Below, one piece after another: positions 5,928 through 6,403 of a stretch of DNA of 6,403 nt. Below the pieces are notes generated by a model. That model did not search any database. It saw nothing but the letters and a program-made list of their open reading frames with translations, and was not told the DNA's origin. The position numbers and the translations under genes are program-made. Each line of letters begins with the position of its first letter. Positions within the stretch are counted from its first letter, which is position 1. The stretch lies in contig WJIV01000118.1 in assembly GCA_014730055.1 (NCBI GenBank), positions 1 to 6,403 on the forward strand. The letters are read 5' to 3'. This DNA is from Candidatus Bathyarchaeota archaeon (lineage in GTDB: Archaea; Thermoproteota; Bathyarchaeia; TCS64).

Positions 5928-6248
5928 ATGCGGGGTAAAAACCACGAGAAAATCGTCAAGAGGCTGCTCCAGTTGATCCATGGTCCACCCTCAGAGCGGG
6001 AACCAGAGCTACGCTCAGAGTACGAGATCACCATAGAGCCAATAATAGTAAAGACAGAGGATCCCGCTGAGAACTTTGTAAACCACCTCTGGTACACCAT
6101 CATCGACCAGAGAAGGGACGTCAAGGACTTCGTGATACCCATGATGTCCTCCCTCATGATCTCAGGGTTCAACCCCGCCTTGTGCATTTATTGCTTATCC
6201 TTATTATCCAAAATTACTGAATCTGTTCTTCTTTTAACTCAGATCTGA
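5928..6248 (+). CDS. Unknown small protein, probably 3'-truncated
   Basis: The frame gives 106 residues and I do not recognise a family. Residues 1-84 read like a genuine soluble protein: a basic, helical N-terminus, then EYEITIEPIIVKTED (31-45) suggesting a short beta strand, then WYTIIDQRRDVKDF (55-68). From about residue 84 (base 6177-6180) the character changes: the last 22 codons are Ser/Leu/Ile-rich, AT-rich and T-ending at many third positions, while the preceding 54 codons are 36/54 A or C at the third position. The 3' end therefore looks replaced by non-coding or foreign DNA, making this a possible pseudogene or a truncated but stable fragment. Reading the other two frames beyond 6180 does not restore a longer protein-like sequence. 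The gene is divergent from the MazG-like gene. Confidence 0.55.
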   Translation: MRGKNHEKIVKRLLQLIHGPPSEREPELRSEYEITIEPIIVKTEDPAENFVNHLWYTIIDQRRDVKDFVIPMMSSLMISGFNPALCIYCLSLLSKITESVLLLTQI

Positions 6249-6276
6249 AAAAAATATCCTGTTTGGCAAAAAATAT

Positions 6277-6319
6277 ACCGGTTTCCTTTATATATTAAAG
6301 ATTTTACCGGTATACCGGT
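6277..6319. promoter_or_regulatory. Three ACCGGT sites bracketing a TATA box, probable operator
   Basis: ACCGGT occurs at 6277-6282, 6306-6311 and 6314-6319. The last two form a perfect 14-bp palindrome, ACCGGTATACCGGT. TATACCGGT is repeated exactly at 6274-6282 and 6311-6319. One copy lies just upstream of the TATA box (6287-6294), and the palindrome covers the predicted transcription start near 6317. This is the geometry of a repressor site, and the gene beginning at 6334 is a plausible autoregulator. Confidence 0.6.
6287..6294 (+). promoter_or_regulatory. Strong TATA box of the 6334 gene
   Basis: TTTATATA, a consensus archaeal TATA box, is centred about 26 bp upstream of a predicted start near 6317 and about 43 bp upstream of the ATG at 6334, giving a leader of roughly 17 nt. 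No clear GGTG site is present in the leader; a GGAGGGGTGAG stretch lies inside the coding region. Confidence 0.6.
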
Positions 6320-6333
6320 TATTATTGGTATCT

Positions 6334-6403
6334 ATGAGTCCCGATTCCATGCGGAGGGGTGAGATTAAGGAGCAGGTACTACGCATCCTTCTAAACTATC
6401 CAG
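6334..6403 (+). CDS. 5' end of a probable winged-helix transcriptional regulator (partial)
   Basis: Twenty-three codons are visible before the window ends: MSPDSMRRGEIKEQVLRILL followed by NYP. The MRRG-x-I-K-E-Q-V-L-R-I-L-L-N-Y-P pattern is the first helix of many archaeal wHTH regulators (PadR, MarR and similar families start this way), but the DNA-recognition helix is outside the window. An ATG at 6349 (residue 6) is an alternative start. The GGTGAG at 6358-6363 is downstream of both and cannot act for either. Symmetric ACCGGT operators around the promoter support a regulator. Third positions lean to G/T (13/22), as at the 5' end of the helicase. Confidence 0.6.
   Translation, partial: MSPDSMRRGEIKEQVLRILLNYP

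Noticed and set aside
5888..6187. 99-codon minus-strand frame opposite the 5928 gene
   Set aside because: The + strand frame has better codon use, a candidate TATA box and an ATG in a divergent-promoter layout; the minus frame is Ser/Trp/Met-rich and starts inside the composition break.
6239..6248. 10-bp palindrome TCAGATCTGA at the stop codon of the 5928 gene
   Set aside because: It is short, has no loop or adjacent T-run, and a palindrome this size is expected by chance in several kilobases.
6181..6250. Frameshift explaining the odd end of the 5928 gene
   Set aside because: Neither alternative frame beyond 6180 continues as a convincing protein, so simple indel repair does not restore a longer product; truncation or replacement fits better.

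Overview
The window looks archaeal. Gene starts are preceded by TATA boxes at archaeal spacing (TTTATAGT twice, TTTATATA once), leaders appear short or absent, the Shine-Dalgarno sites are GGTG/GGTGA, and candidate terminators are plain T-runs. Overall base composition is intermediate, with AT-rich intergenic DNA. I cannot place the lineage further from the sequence alone.

Layout, left to right. The 3' end of an unidentified + strand gene (1-111) converges on a block of four minus-strand genes, which in transcription order are abiEi (5371-4619), abiEii (4622-3822), a DUF1998/MrfA-type DNA helicase (3736-1469) and an RNase H-fold-like, DUF3800-reminiscent protein (1348-335). Upstream of abiEi lies a minus-strand MazG-like nucleotide pyrophosphohydrolase (5828-5508). 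It is divergent from a short + strand gene of unknown function (5928-6248) whose 3' end looks truncated. At the right edge a winged-helix-type regulator begins (6334) behind a strong TATA box bracketed by three ACCGGT sites. The gap 112-334 between the convergent genes holds candidate terminators and one strong hairpin, but no gene.

How it works together. abiEi/abiEii form a textbook type IV toxin-antitoxin (abortive infection) pair: a wHTH antitoxin/repressor and a nucleotidyltransferase toxin, with a TTGA stop/start overlap and a 42-bp imperfect palindrome over the promoter that is probably the AbiEi operator. The helicase and the RNase H-like gene follow on the same strand, so the segment may be a small defence or genome-maintenance island, although each of these two genes also has a candidate promoter of its own. 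The MazG-like enzyme (house-cleaning of non-canonical NTPs) appears to lack one of its four motif acidic residues.

The least expected signal is compositional. In the helicase, third codon positions swing from 47/60 G or T in the first 60 codons to 49/60 A or C in the last 60. The partial upstream gene (a 3' end) is almost purely A/C at third positions, and the regulator at the right edge (a 5' end) is G/T-leaning. The AbiE genes and the DUF3800-like gene show little of this, which fits later acquisition.
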